A stretch of 64,000 bases of DNA from Streptomyces wedmorensis. Its GTDB lineage: Bacteria; Actinomycetota; Actinomycetes; Streptomycetales; Streptomycetaceae. Every line of letters starts with the position of its first letter. The first letter of the stretch is position 1. A program made the translations under genes and the position numbers. The notes under the pieces are model-generated. The model saw only the letters and a list, made by a program, of their open reading frames with translations, did no database searches and was not told the origin of the DNA. Positions 20,287 to 29,113 of the stretch are shown here, piece by piece. Where the stretch lies: NCBI RefSeq assembly GCF_000716445.1, contig NZ_JNWK01000033.1, positions 38,927 to 102,926 of the forward strand. Direction: 5' to 3'.

Positions 20287-20377
20287 CCCGCCGCCGCACC
20301 GGTCGCCCTACGCGCCGGACAGCCGTCCCGCTGCCCTCCCGTCCCCTTCACCCGCCGAGTCCCGCCGGAGAGCTTTC

Positions 20378-21142
20378 ATGTCCGAATGGCTTGTTCTGAC
20401 CCTTGCGATGGCGGCCGCCTGCGCCGTCGTCCTGACCATCGTCGTCATCAACAACCGCCGGATCCCCGAGGACGACGACCCCAGCGAGACCCCCGACGTC
20501 ATCGAGTACATGACGATGATGATCGGCGTGATCTACGCGATCGTCCTCGGTCTGGCCATCGCCGGCGTCTGGGAGGCCCGCGGGGCCGCCCAGGAGACCG
20601 TCCGGCAGGAGGCCCAGGCGATGCACGAGATCTCGGCCCGCGCCGAGGTGTATCCGCAGGCGGTCCGGGAGGGCATCCGCGCCGACGTCGACGCGTACGT
20701 CTCGTACGTGGTCCACGACGAGTGGACGTACATGTCCGAGCACGGCGAGCTGAGCGACGAGGGGACCGCGCTCCTGGAGCGGGTCCGGCGCAGCGTCACC
20801 GACTACCAGCCCGCCAACGACTTCGAGGGGCAGGCCTACCAGCCGCTGGTCGACCGGGTGGCGGCGGCCGACGACGCCCGGGGGGCCCGCGGGCAGAGCG
20901 CGGGGGCGACCATGCCGGGGGTGGTGTGGTTCGGCCTGATCATCGGCGCCCTGGTGACGGTCGGCCTGATCTTCACGCTCCAGATCCGCAGGACCGGGCG
21001 GGAGTTGCTGCTCGCCGGGCTCTTCAGCGTCCTGATCGCGTTCCTGCTGTTCCTCATCTGGGACTTCGACGCGCCGTTCGGCCGGGGCATCTCGGCCACC
21101 GCCACGCCGTTCACCGATCTGTTCCCGCAGCTCACACGGTGA
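20378..21142 (+). CDS. DUF4239 membrane protein
   Basis: 254 residues with about four transmembrane helices: one at the N terminus, one around M-M-I-G-V-I-Y-A-I-V-L-G-L-A-I, then two near the C terminus (V-V-W-F-G-L-I-I-G-A-L-V-T-V and L-L-L-A-G-L-F-S-V-L-I-A-F-L). The central loop of about 100 residues contains conserved E-A-x-x-M-x-E and Y-x-x-x-V-x-x-E-W. The pattern fits the DUF4239 (bestrophin-like) family, whose function is not established. It is preceded by a proline-rich surface protein gene. Confidence 0.8.
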   Translation: MSEWLVLTLAMAAACAVVLTIVVINNRRIPEDDDPSETPDVIEYMTMMIGVIYAIVLGLAIAGVWEARGAAQETVRQEAQAMHEISARAEVYPQAVREGIRADVDAYVSYVVHDEWTYMSEHGELSDEGTALLERVRRSVTDYQPANDFEGQAYQPLVDRVAAADDARGARGQSAGATMPGVVWFGLIIGALVTVGLIFTLQIRRTGRELLLAGLFSVLIAFLLFLIWDFDAPFGRGISATATPFTDLFPQLTR

Positions 21143-21309
21143 TCCAGGCCGTCCGAATGGGCCGCACGGGGGACAATCGTGCCCCATTCGCACGCCTGGG
21201 ATCGCGGCTGTGGTAGTGCGCTCCTAGCGTGTCCGGCATCGAGGTGTACGCAAGGCGTTCGGCGGAAACCCCCTTCCGCGGCTGCCCCTCGGGACCCGGA
21301 GGATTCACC

Positions 21310-21876
21310 ATGCGCGCGATACGTGCCGCTACCACTGCCCTGCTGGGGGCGGCCGCCCTCGCCCTGGCCGCCCCCACCGCCGTCGCGGCGGACGACACTC
21401 CCGCCAACGGCCCGCGGGCACCGAAGGCCAAGGCCCCGGGCGACTTCGTCGTGTCGCCCGGGGTCGTCGCCCCCGGCGGCCGGGTGACGCTCAGCGCGCC
21501 CGGCTGCGCCAGTACGGCGACGGCCTCGGCCGGCATCTTCGACACCGTCGTCATCGCACCGGGCTCGGCGGCCACCGCCCTCGTGGACATCGACGCCAAG
21601 CGCGGCGCCGTGTACACGGTGTCGTTCAACTGCACCGGCGGAGTCCAGGACACCGTCGACCTCAGCATCAGCGGCACCCCCGCCCCCACCGCCACCCCGA
21701 CCATCAGCGCCACGATCCTCACCCCCCCGCGCGGGGTACGGGGAGGTCTCGGAGGGTCGGTGGACAGCGGCGTCGAACCCCTGGAGCTGGCGGCCGGCGG
21801 CGCGCTGGTCGTGGCCGGGGCCACCGGCGTCGTGTACGTGGTGCGCCGCCGCAACGGCTCGGCCCGGCGCCACTGA
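21310..21876 (+). CDS. secreted tail-anchored protein, candidate sortase substrate
   Basis: 188 residues from the ATG at 21310, 8 nt after a GGAGG site. A Sec signal peptide ends near T-A-V-A-A. The mature domain has two Cys (P-G-C-A-S and F-N-C-T-G), which may form a disulfide. The C terminus reads R-G-G-L-G-G-S, about 12 residues, a hydrophobic helix and V-V-R-R-R-N, i.e. a cell-wall sorting-like tail without LPXTG. It is convergent with a paralog (21985-22509) sharing the same plan and the GGLGGS element. Confidence 0.75.
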   Translation: MRAIRAATTALLGAAALALAAPTAVAADDTPANGPRAPKAKAPGDFVVSPGVVAPGGRVTLSAPGCASTATASAGIFDTVVIAPGSAATALVDIDAKRGAVYTVSFNCTGGVQDTVDLSISGTPAPTATPTISATILTPPRGVRGGLGGSVDSGVEPLELAAGGALVVAGATGVVYVVRRRNGSARRH

Positions 21877-21911
21877 CCGGGCGTCGCGGCCGGACCGGTG
21901 GGCGCCACGGA

Positions 21912-21956
21912 CGCCCGCCGCCCCCGGGTCCCAGCGGGACTCGGGGGCGGCGGGCG
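21912..21956. terminator. strong bidirectional terminator hairpin
   Basis: A 21-bp stem (left arm 21912-21932, right arm 21936-21956) closes a 3-nt loop with a single G-T pair and no bulge. It lies between the stops of two convergent secreted-protein genes, so it would end both transcripts. There is no T tract, as is common in Streptomyces. Confidence 0.8.
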
Positions 21957-21984
21957 CAGCGGGCCGACCGGGAGGTTCGACCGG

Positions 21985-22509
21985 TCAGACTCCCGCGCCG
22001 GTCATACGGCGACGGCGGGCGATGAAGACCCCGCCGCCGAGCGCGGCCGCGGCGACCAGGCTGCCGCCCACGGCCATCTCGGTGGAGCTGGGCGCGAGCG
22101 AGCCTCCGAGACCGCCCTGCGCGCCCTGGCCGGCCAGGACCCGGAACGGCTGGGTCAGGGTGCGGCCGTTGCACTGGACGGCCAGGTTGTACTGGCCGGG
22201 CGTGGCGTTGTTGAAGATGCGGGGGGTGGCGGTCGACACGCCGTTGACGGCGGCGGGGAGCGTGGTCGTCGGGAAGGCGTTCGACGTGACCGTGCCACCC
22301 GCGCAGCCGCGGACGGTGATCGTGAGGATCGCGCCCTGGTGGACCGCGAAGGGGGACACGGTGACGCCGTTGGAACCGTCTCCGCCCCGCTCGGTCTGGA
22401 GAGGGACCGTCACGTTGCTGGGCCCGTTGGTTGCGGTGGCGAGGGGGGCCGCGAGTCCGAGCGCCGCGAACGCGGTCGCCGTCACCGCCAGAGTGCGTGC
22501 AGCACGCAT
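21985..22509 (-). CDS. secreted tail-anchored protein, paralog of 21310-21876
   Basis: 174 residues from the ATG at 22509, preceded by an excellent AGGAGGTT site. Signal peptide M-R-A-A-R-T-L-A-V-T-A-T-A-F-A-A-L-G-L, then a beta-rich domain with Cys in V-R-G-C-A-G-G and A-V-Q-C-N-G, spaced as in the paralog. The tail is Q-G-G-L-G-G-S, 12 residues, a hydrophobic helix and A-R-R-R-R. A sortase gene lies 480 bp away in the divergent direction. Membrane retention or wall attachment is inferred. Confidence 0.78.
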   Translation of the reverse strand: MRAARTLAVTATAFAALGLAAPLATATNGPSNVTVPLQTERGGDGSNGVTVSPFAVHQGAILTITVRGCAGGTVTSNAFPTTTLPAAVNGVSTATPRIFNNATPGQYNLAVQCNGRTLTQPFRVLAGQGAQGGLGGSLAPSSTEMAVGGSLVAAAALGGGVFIARRRRMTGAGV

Positions 22510-22990
22510 GGTTGAACCTCCTGTGGAAGACGCCCCAAAGCGGTGCTCCGGGAGATTCGACGAGTACGCCTTCCATGACGAACCATCACCAGTCGGTGCG
22601 AGCCGTGCACGTCGGCACTGGGCCACCCCGGTGAGGCGACACGCCGAGGGAAGAGCCCCCTGAGGCAACGGAGCCGCAGGTCAAAGGCGTTCGGGATGCT
22701 TATCCGACGATTACTCGGATGGGTCAGCCCCGACGTCACCCGGCTGCACCCCGGCCGCGCTTCGGCACGGGCTGCCGGGCTCGCCCCTCACCCGCCCCGC
22801 CGCCGCCTCCACGCATACCCCCCGCGCCGCCTCCGGCCCGCGCCTCGGCCGGGGCCGTCCGCGCCCGTCCCGTAGGCCGCCGACGGCCCTGACACCCGTC
22901 CGGCGGCGGGCCCTCACCCGTTCGCGCCGTCCGGCGCGACGGCGCGCGCGACCGGCTTTACCGTTCTGACGACGCCGAGAAGGGAGAACC
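22510..22990. other. divergent intergenic region with a 19-bp palindrome
   Basis: 481 bp separate the tail-anchored protein gene from the sortase gene. At 22702-22720 the sequence ATCCGA-N7-TCGGAT is a perfect 6-bp inverted repeat, roughly 190 bp from one start and 270 bp from the other. It could be an operator. No coding region or RNA gene was recognised in the rest, which is very GC-rich towards the sortase. Confidence 0.45.
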
Positions 22991-23653
22991 ATGCCCCCGA
23001 AGGACTTCCGCGTCTTCGATCGCAGGAGACGCCGACCCTGGGGCGTCCTGGCCCTCGCCATGCTGTCCGGACTCGCGATGATGCGCAACGGGGTGGACAT
23101 CGCCGACGGGCCGCCTCAACCCGCCGCCGCCGCCCGGCCGGTGGCACATCCGGTCGCCCCGCCACCGCCCGCCGCGACCACCGGTCTGGAGCCGCTGCCC
23201 TTCGCACCGGCGTCCCGGATCAAGATCCCGGCGATCCAGGTGGCGGCCCCCATCATGGACGTGGGCCTGGACGCGGACGACTGGGTGGCGGCCCCGCCGC
23301 CGGAGGACCCCAACCTCGCCGGCTGGTACCAGAACGGCATCGCCCCCGGCCAGCGCGGCACCTCCGTCATCGTCGGCCACGTCGACAACGCGAAGGGACC
23401 GGCGGTCTTCTACGGCCTGGGCTCGCTCCAGAAGGGCCAGCACGTCGAGGTCGAGCGGTACGACGGCCGGGTCGCGGTCTTCGAGATCTACGGCGTCGAG
23501 GTGTACGCCAAGGACAACTTCCCCGGCGTGCAGGTCTACGCCGACAACGGGGAGCCGGAACTCCGGGTGATCACCTGCGGCGGCGGCTACACGCGCGCGC
23601 GTGGCTACGACGGGAACGTCGTCGTCTACGCGCGCATGGTCGGCTCGCGCTAG
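22991..23653 (+). CDS. class F sortase
   Basis: 220 residues from the ATG at 22991 after AAGGGAG. A basic start and one transmembrane helix (about 17-32) anchor it, then a Pro/Ala linker leads to the sortase fold (about 72-220). The catalytic set is visible: His130 in V-I-V-G-H-V-D-N, Cys196 in V-I-T-C-G-G-G and Arg204 in A-R-G-Y-D-G-N. These enzymes join surface proteins to the wall or to each other. The two tail-anchored proteins next door lack LPXTG, so if they are substrates the signal is non-canonical. Confidence 0.9.
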   Translation: MPPKDFRVFDRRRRRPWGVLALAMLSGLAMMRNGVDIADGPPQPAAAARPVAHPVAPPPPAATTGLEPLPFAPASRIKIPAIQVAAPIMDVGLDADDWVAAPPPEDPNLAGWYQNGIAPGQRGTSVIVGHVDNAKGPAVFYGLGSLQKGQHVEVERYDGRVAVFEIYGVEVYAKDNFPGVQVYADNGEPELRVITCGGGYTRARGYDGNVVVYARMVGSR

Positions 23654-23664
23654 CGGCCCCGCAC

Positions 23665-23697
23665 GAAGGGCCCCGGCACCAGATGCCGGGGCCCTTC
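23665..23697. terminator. bidirectional terminator hairpin
   Basis: A 14-bp perfect stem (23665-23678 with 23684-23697) and a 5-nt loop lie between the sortase stop and the convergent polysaccharide deacetylase stop. Confidence 0.85.
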
Positions 23698-23713
23698 CGC
23701 CGTACCCGGGCGC

Positions 23714-24598
23714 TCAGCGCCGCGGCACGGTGATCCGGTAGCCGGCGTCGAGGAGTTCGGGCAGGTAGCGGCGGAGCGCGGCGACGCTCTGCGAGCGGTT
23801 GCCGCCGGCGTCGTGGGAGAGCACGACGGTGCCGGGCGCGGCGCCGTCGAGGACGCGGCGGACGATGGAGTCGGTGCCCGGTTCCTTCCAGTCGAGGGTG
23901 TCGACGGTCCAGGCGAGCGGCTCCATGCCCAGTTCGGCGCCGATCTCGAAGGAGTGCCGGTTCCAGGCGCCGTAGGGGGCCCGGTACCAGAGCGGCGCCG
24001 TGCCGAGCGTCCGCTCGACGACCTCGCTGGTGGAGCCGAGCTCGTCGCGGATGCGGGAGGGCCGCAGCTTGGGGATGAGGGGATGGGACCAGGAGTGGTT
24101 GCCGACGACGTGTCCGTCCTCGGCCATCTCCCGCAGCAGGTCCTGGTTGTCGACGGCCATCTCGCCGCAGACGAAGAACATGGCCCGGCAGTCGTAGCGG
24201 CGGAGGGTCTCCAGGATGGCCGGGGTGTAGCGGGGGTCGGGCCCGTCGTCGAAGGTCAGCACCATCGAGCGGCCGACCCCCGACATGCTCAGGAACGGCC
24301 GCTGCCGGACCGGGGGCAGCGCGCGGCGGAACGCCGGCGGCGCGTACGCGGTCATCGGCTGGAGCCGGTAGGCCGTCGGCCGCAGCCGGGTGGACCCGGC
24401 GGCCTGGGGTCCGGCGGCCGACCCCACTCCCCCGTGCCCCGCGCCCGGCGCTCCCTGGGGTGCGGAAGCGGTGCCGGCGACGGGTCCGGGGGTGCCGAAC
24501 CGGTCCGCCGCGAGGACGCCGACGGTGGCGGTGGCGCCGAGGGCGGCGGCGAGGCGCAGCACCGCCCGGCGGCCACTGTTCATCTGATCGTTTTTCAT
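23714..24598 (-). CDS. secreted polysaccharide deacetylase (NodB/CE4)
   Basis: 294 residues from the ATG at 24598 (a second ATG at 24583 is possible). The N terminus N-S-G-R-R-A-V-L-R-L-A-A-A-L-G looks like a twin-arginine signal. The catalytic domain (about 100-294) has the CE4 motifs T-F-D-D-G-P-D (catalytic base and metal Asp), H-S-W-S-H-P (metal His pair), R-A-P-Y-G and a late L-S-H-D-A-G. It would remove acetyl groups from peptidoglycan or another amino-sugar polymer outside the cell. The CapA-like gene is 113 bp upstream on the same strand. Confidence 0.92.
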   Translation of the reverse strand: MKNDQMNSGRRAVLRLAAALGATATVGVLAADRFGTPGPVAGTASAPQGAPGAGHGGVGSAAGPQAAGSTRLRPTAYRLQPMTAYAPPAFRRALPPVRQRPFLSMSGVGRSMVLTFDDGPDPRYTPAILETLRRYDCRAMFFVCGEMAVDNQDLLREMAEDGHVVGNHSWSHPLIPKLRPSRIRDELGSTSEVVERTLGTAPLWYRAPYGAWNRHSFEIGAELGMEPLAWTVDTLDWKEPGTDSIVRRVLDGAAPGTVVLSHDAGGNRSQSVAALRRYLPELLDAGYRITVPRR

Positions 24599-24711
24599 GA
24601 CCAATGGTTCGTACGGGCGGGGCCCGCCGCAGCCCATCGACACCGGCCACCCGTCCGAAAACACCCGATGAGCCGATCGCCCGAGGCGTTTCGGGAACGG
24701 GTGCGGGCGGC

Positions 24712-25941
24712 CTACTTCCCCATCACCAGGCCGTCCTTGTCGGCGCCGCGGCTGAGCACCACCCGCCGGATCGTGTCGCGGATCTCGGCGTGGCGCGCGT
24801 TGCTCCCGTCGGCGGCGCCGAGGTTGACGACCCGGCCGCGTGCGGTGTCGAACCACTGGGGGATGAACTCGGCCTTGGTGACCTCCCACCGCGCGCCGGG
24901 GGTGCGGGGCGGCGCGAAGGTGAAGCGGCCGAGGGTGCCCTGGTTGCCGCGCGGGTCGTAGGCGCCCTCGTGGTTGATCATGTCGCCCGCGATCTGGTCG
25001 CCCATGCCGTAGACGACCCAGGTGCCGTTGACCTTCTCGTAAGCCTGCGGGATATGGGCATGTGTACCGACCAGCAGGTCGATGTCCGGGCGGCCTCCGG
25101 TCTGCGAGGCGGTCAGCGCGCGGCCGAGGGAGAGCTGCCGCTCGTCGGGCTCGGTCTGCCATTCGGTGCCCCAGTGCACGCTGACCACGACGACGTCCGC
25201 GCCGGCCGCCCGGGCGGCGCGCGCGTCGGCGACGACCTTCTTCTCGTCGAGCAGTTGGACCGCCCAGGGCCGCCCCTCGGGGAGCGGGTAGCCGTTGGTG
25301 TCGTAGGTGTAGGCGAGCTGGGCCACGGTGGCGCCGCCGGCCTTGAGCAGGGCGGGCCGTGCGGCCTCCTCGGCGGTGCGGGCCGAACCGGCGTGCCGGA
25401 CGCCCGCCTTGTCGAGCGCGTCGAGGGTGCGGCCGAGGCCCGCGGCGCCGTCGTCGAGGGTGTGGTTGGAGGCCGTGGAGCAGGAGTCGTAGCCGGTGGC
25501 CTTCAGCGCCGCGGCGACCTCGGGCGGCGACTTGAAGGCGGGGTAGCCGGTGTAGGGCCCGCCCTCCTTCCCGTACACGGTCTCCATGTGGCAGATGGCG
25601 AGGTCGGCCTGGGAGACGACGGGCTTCACCCCGGAGAGCATGGGGCCGAAGTCGTATCCCCCGCCGCCGGCGTCCTCGGCGGCGCGGCGGATGATCGAGT
25701 CGTGCGGGAGGACGTCGCCCGAGGCCACGAGGGTGAATCCGGTGGGTGCGGAGGCCCCGCCCGGTGCCGCGGACGGGGCAGCGGGGGACCCCGCGGGGCG
25801 GCTCGCGCCCGGCGGGCCGGACGAGGTTCCGGGTGTCCCGCCGCCCGGGCCGCCGCCGGCGCCGTCGGTGCAGCCGGTCGCCGCCGCGAGCAGGACGGCG
25901 GTGAGGGCCACCGCTCCCGCGGGTCTGGTGCGTGTGGTCAT
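24712..25941 (-). CDS. CapA-like lipoprotein (metallophosphatase fold)
   Basis: 409 residues from the ATG at 25941. Lipobox L-L-A-A-A-T-G-C near residue 25, a Gly/Pro/Ala linker, then the CapA domain with S-G-D-V-L-P-H-D-S, S-N-H-T-L-D-D-G, S-V-H-W-G-T-E-W and G-T-H-A-H-I-P-Q, the metal-site motifs of the family. CapA proteins were named for poly-gamma-glutamate capsule synthesis but most actinobacterial members have unproven roles in the envelope. Expected on the outer membrane surface, upstream of the deacetylase. Confidence 0.88.
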   Translation of the reverse strand: MTTRTRPAGAVALTAVLLAAATGCTDGAGGGPGGGTPGTSSGPPGASRPAGSPAAPSAAPGGASAPTGFTLVASGDVLPHDSIIRRAAEDAGGGGYDFGPMLSGVKPVVSQADLAICHMETVYGKEGGPYTGYPAFKSPPEVAAALKATGYDSCSTASNHTLDDGAAGLGRTLDALDKAGVRHAGSARTAEEAARPALLKAGGATVAQLAYTYDTNGYPLPEGRPWAVQLLDEKKVVADARAARAAGADVVVVSVHWGTEWQTEPDERQLSLGRALTASQTGGRPDIDLLVGTHAHIPQAYEKVNGTWVVYGMGDQIAGDMINHEGAYDPRGNQGTLGRFTFAPPRTPGARWEVTKAEFIPQWFDTARGRVVNLGAADGSNARHAEIRDTIRRVVLSRGADKDGLVMGK

Positions 25942-26200
25942 GTACGGCACTCCACCCAACTCATCCGATGAACATCTGTTCTGATCAATTGAGCGCGCGA
26001 AAAAGCCTCAGTCAAGGGTCAAGGCCGTAGAACGTCATGAACCCAGCCGAAACGGACGCACCGACTCCGTCTGACCGTTCGCCGTACCATTCGCCGCTCG
26101 GTGCGACCGTTCGTCGCAGACCGCTGTCCGTTCCCTGTCCCTCGTCCTCCGGATGCGCTCGTATACGGCCCGACGACGAGCCGCGGGAGAGGTGGGCAGG

Positions 26201-26758
26201 ATGACGACGGCGACGACCGACGAACGGACCCTGGAGGAGTTGCAGCGGGAGCACGGACCCGCGCTGCTCTCCTTCCTGCTCGGGCTGACCTACGGGGACC
26301 GGCAGCGGGCCGAGGACCTCGCCCAGGAGACGCTGGTACGGGCCTGGCTGCACCCCGAGGCCTTCGACGGCGCCTACGCCTCGATCCGGCCCTGGCTCTT
26401 CACCGTGGCCCGCCGCCTCGCCATCGACGCCCGGCGGTCACGACTCGCCCGGCCGGCCGAGATCGGCGACGGCGTCCTCGCCGTGACCCCCGACCCCGCC
26501 GATGCCACCACCTCCGCCGAGGCCGCGCTCGACGTCCGGGCGGCCGTCCGGGAGTTGAGCCCGGAACACCGCGCGGTGCTCGTACGGCTCTACTTCCACG
26601 GCCTCACCGTCAACGAGGCCGCCGTGGACCTCGGCATCCCCGCCGGGACCGTCAAGTCCCGCTCGCACTACGCCCTGCGCCAGCTCGGCCGGTCACTGCC
26701 CGGGTACCGGCCGCGTCGCGCGGGCGTTGCCCGGCCCCGGGCCGCGGCCCCACAATGA
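26201..26758 (+). CDS. ECF RNA polymerase sigma factor, no linked anti-sigma
   Basis: 185 residues from the ATG at 26201 after GGGAGAGGTGGG. Region 2 is visible as D-L-A-Q-E-T-L-V-R-A-W and R-P-W-L-F-T-V-A-R-R-L-A-I-D, region 4 as L-S-P-E-H-R-A-V-L-V-R-L-Y-F-H-G-L-T with T-V-K-S-R-S-H-Y. There is no SnoaL-type extension. The next gene, 4 nt on, is a thioesterase, not an anti-sigma factor, so control of its activity is not apparent. Confidence 0.9.
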   Translation: MTTATTDERTLEELQREHGPALLSFLLGLTYGDRQRAEDLAQETLVRAWLHPEAFDGAYASIRPWLFTVARRLAIDARRSRLARPAEIGDGVLAVTPDPADATTSAEAALDVRAAVRELSPEHRAVLVRLYFHGLTVNEAAVDLGIPAGTVKSRSHYALRQLGRSLPGYRPRRAGVARPRAAAPQ

Positions 26759-26762
26759 CGCC

Positions 26763-27182
26763 GTGACGCTGACACTCGCCGCCGCCGAAAAGATCCTCGC
26801 CGACAACTTCGCCCCCTGGGTGCTCGATCTGGGACTCACCGTCGAGTCGGTCGGTGCCGACGGTGAGGGGGCCGTGCTCCGGCTCCCCTGGTCCGACCGG
26901 CTCGCCCGGGAGGGCGGCGGCCTCTCGGGCCAGGCCCTGATGGCCGCCGCCGACACCGCGACCGTCATCGCGGTCGCCGCGGCCCGCGGCGGATTCGTGC
27001 CGATGACCACCGTCCAGCAGTCCATCAGCTTCCAGCGGGCGGTCGTCGGCGCCGACGTCCTCGTGCACGCCCGGCTCACCAAGGCGGGCAAGCGGATGGC
27101 CTTCGCCGACATCGCGATGACGGCCGAGGGCACGGAGGACACCGCCGCCCACGCCACCGCCGTGTACGCGCTCCTCGGCTGA
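26763..27182 (+). CDS. PaaI-type hotdog thioesterase
   Basis: 139 residues from the GTG at 26763. The hotdog signature is present: L-S-G-Q-A-L-M-A-A-A-D-T-A-T (active-site helix, with Asp), then a T-T-V-Q-Q-S-I-S-F-Q-R-A strand and the closing A-D-I-A-M-T. Such enzymes hydrolyse acyl-CoA thioesters. It lies 4 nt after an ECF sigma gene and is probably cotranscribed with it, although no functional connection is obvious. Confidence 0.85.
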   Translation: MTLTLAAAEKILADNFAPWVLDLGLTVESVGADGEGAVLRLPWSDRLAREGGGLSGQALMAAADTATVIAVAAARGGFVPMTTVQQSISFQRAVVGADVLVHARLTKAGKRMAFADIAMTAEGTEDTAAHATAVYALLG

Positions 27183-27287
27183 GGCCTCGTCCCCGCCGTC
27201 TCCCACGCCACCCTCGACACGTCCGGCAACAGGAACCTCACCGGCACCGATCCGGCCGGGAAACGTATCCGAAACCACACGGGCGAG

Positions 27288-27887
27288 TTGAGCAAAGCGG
27301 GACCCGCGGGCGCCCTTCTCGGAGGAGGCTCTCCCCCGGGCCCTGACGTCCGGGTCCCCGACGTCCGGGAGAAGGTGGGAGCGTTGCTGCCCGAGAGCAC
27401 GAACGGCGCCGGCGGCACGAGTGGCGGCGGCCTCGCCGTCCCGATGGCCTGGCTGTGCGCCGAGTACCTGGCCGACGAGGTGCTGCGGGCCGCCGCCCTC
27501 GTGGCGCCCGGCTCACTGGAGTACCGGGCCGGCCTCCGGGCCCTGGCCCTCACCGTCCACCTGTCCGAAGGACCTGACGGGCCCTCGGTCGGTTGGGCCG
27601 CCGGCGACGTCGACGCCTGGCTGCGCCGCACGGCCTACGACCGGCCCTGGCCGCCCTGGGTCGAGGAGAGGCTCGCCGCGCGGCGGGCGTCCGGCGGCGA
27701 CGGCCCGGACCTGGCACTCGCGCACACCGCCTGGCGCCTGCTGCGGGACACCTGGGTGCTCGCCGCCGACCTCGACGGCCGCGCGGTCGGGGGCGACGCC
27801 TCCCCGGTGGACGAGGACGACCAGGTCTGGCTCCCCGCCTGGAAGCTGGGCCTTCCGCTCGCCCATCTCTCGCTGCACCTGCGCTGA
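27288..27887 (+). CDS. hypothetical protein
   Basis: Up to 199 residues from a TTG at 27288; a later start, such as the ATG in P-M-A-W-L-C-A-E-Y, is equally possible. The C-terminal 145 residues are helical and rich in Trp (W-L-R-R-T-A-Y-D-R-P-W-P-P-W-V-E) with no signal or membrane segment. I do not recognise it. Codon pattern and the convergent neighbour that stops 18 nt past its end support a real gene. Confidence 0.6.
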   Translation: MSKAGPAGALLGGGSPPGPDVRVPDVREKVGALLPESTNGAGGTSGGGLAVPMAWLCAEYLADEVLRAAALVAPGSLEYRAGLRALALTVHLSEGPDGPSVGWAAGDVDAWLRRTAYDRPWPPWVEERLAARRASGGDGPDLALAHTAWRLLRDTWVLAADLDGRAVGGDASPVDEDDQVWLPAWKLGLPLAHLSLHLR

Positions 27888-27904
27888 CCGCGCGAGCGAG
27901 ACCG

Positions 27905-29113
27905 CTAAGCGGCAGAACGGTGCACGCCCGGCCGGTACTTGGGGACGCGTACCGTCACCTTCATCCCGGCGCCGAGCCCCGTCTCGATGACGAGGCCGTA
28001 CTCCGTCCCGTACACCTGACGCAGCCGCTCGTCCACGTTGGAGAGGCCGATGCCGGAGCCGGCCGGGTGCTCGCCGCGCAGGACGGCGCGCAGCACCTCC
28101 GGGTCCATGCCGATGCCGTCGTCCTCGACGGTCACCACCGCCTCGGCGCCCGCGTCCCGGGCGGCGATGGTGACGCGGCAGCCCCGCTCCCGGTCCTGGA
28201 GCCCGTGCTTCACCGCGTTCTCCACCAGCGGCTGGAGACAGAGGAAGGGCAGGGTCACCGGCAGCACCTCGGGAGCGATCTGCAGCGTCACCTTGAGGCG
28301 ATCGCCGAAGCGGGCGCCGGCCAGCGCCAAGTACTGCTCGATGGAGCGCAGTTCGTCGGCCAGCTGGGCGAACTCGCCGTGCCGTCGGAAGGAGTAACGG
28401 GTGAAGTCGGCGAACTCCAGGAGGAGTTCCCTGGCGCGCTCGGGGTCGGTGCGCACGAAGGAGGCGATCGTCGCGAGGGAGTTGAAGATGAAGTGCGGCG
28501 AGATCTGGGCGCGCAGGGCCCGGATCTCGGCCTCCACGATCCTGGTGCGCGACCGGTCGAGCTCGGCCAGCTCCAGCTGTACGGAGGCCCAGCGGGCCAC
28601 CTCCGTCGCGGCCCGCACCAGGACGGCCGACTCCCGGGAACCGTAGGCGACGAGCGCGCCGAGCACCCCGTCCTCCCCGGTGAGCGGAGCGATCACCGCC
28701 CAGCGCAGCGGGCAGTCGGGGTCGGCGCAGCCGGTGTGCGCGGAGCGGCTGCGCCCGGTCTCCAGGGTCTCGGCCACCTGGTCCGGCACGTGCGCGCGGT
28801 GGTGGTCCTCGCCGGGACCGTCCCAGGCCAGGACCGCGCCGCGGTCCGTGAGGCAGAGCGCCTCGGTGCCGAGGAGCGAGCGCAGCGTGCCGGCGGCCTT
28901 GCGCGCGGTCTCCTCGGTGAGGCCCGCCCGCAGCGGCGGCGCGGCGAGCGAGGCGGTGTGCAGCGTGTGGAAGGTCGCCCGCTCGACCGGTGTGCCGAGA
29001 CCAGGGTCGGCGGCGCGGCCGCCGCGCCGGGCGGCGAACCCCCCGAGGACGAAGCCCGCGGCGAGGAGCACGGCCCCCGCGGCGGACGCGGCGGCGAGGG
29101 CGATGCCGCTCAT
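27905..29113 (-). CDS. LytS-type sensor histidine kinase
   Basis: 402 residues. One N-terminal membrane helix, a GAF-like domain (about 50-190, with Cys in H-T-G-C-A-D-P-D-C), then the His_kinase domain with R-A-Q-I-S-P-H-F-I-F-N-S-L, whose His is the phosphorylated residue, and an ATPase with N-A-V-K-H-G, D-D-G-I-G-M and G-S-G-I-G-L-S-N. The ATG overlaps the symporter stop (ATGA), so kinase and transporter are made together. The cognate LytTR regulator is three genes upstream. The likely signal is a small carbon acid moved by the symporter. Confidence 0.93.
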   Translation of the reverse strand: MSGIALAAASAAGAVLLAAGFVLGGFAARRGGRAADPGLGTPVERATFHTLHTASLAAPPLRAGLTEETARKAAGTLRSLLGTEALCLTDRGAVLAWDGPGEDHHRAHVPDQVAETLETGRSRSAHTGCADPDCPLRWAVIAPLTGEDGVLGALVAYGSRESAVLVRAATEVARWASVQLELAELDRSRTRIVEAEIRALRAQISPHFIFNSLATIASFVRTDPERARELLLEFADFTRYSFRRHGEFAQLADELRSIEQYLALAGARFGDRLKVTLQIAPEVLPVTLPFLCLQPLVENAVKHGLQDRERGCRVTIAARDAGAEAVVTVEDDGIGMDPEVLRAVLRGEHPAGSGIGLSNVDERLRQVYGTEYGLVIETGLGAGMKVTVRVPKYRPGVHRSAA

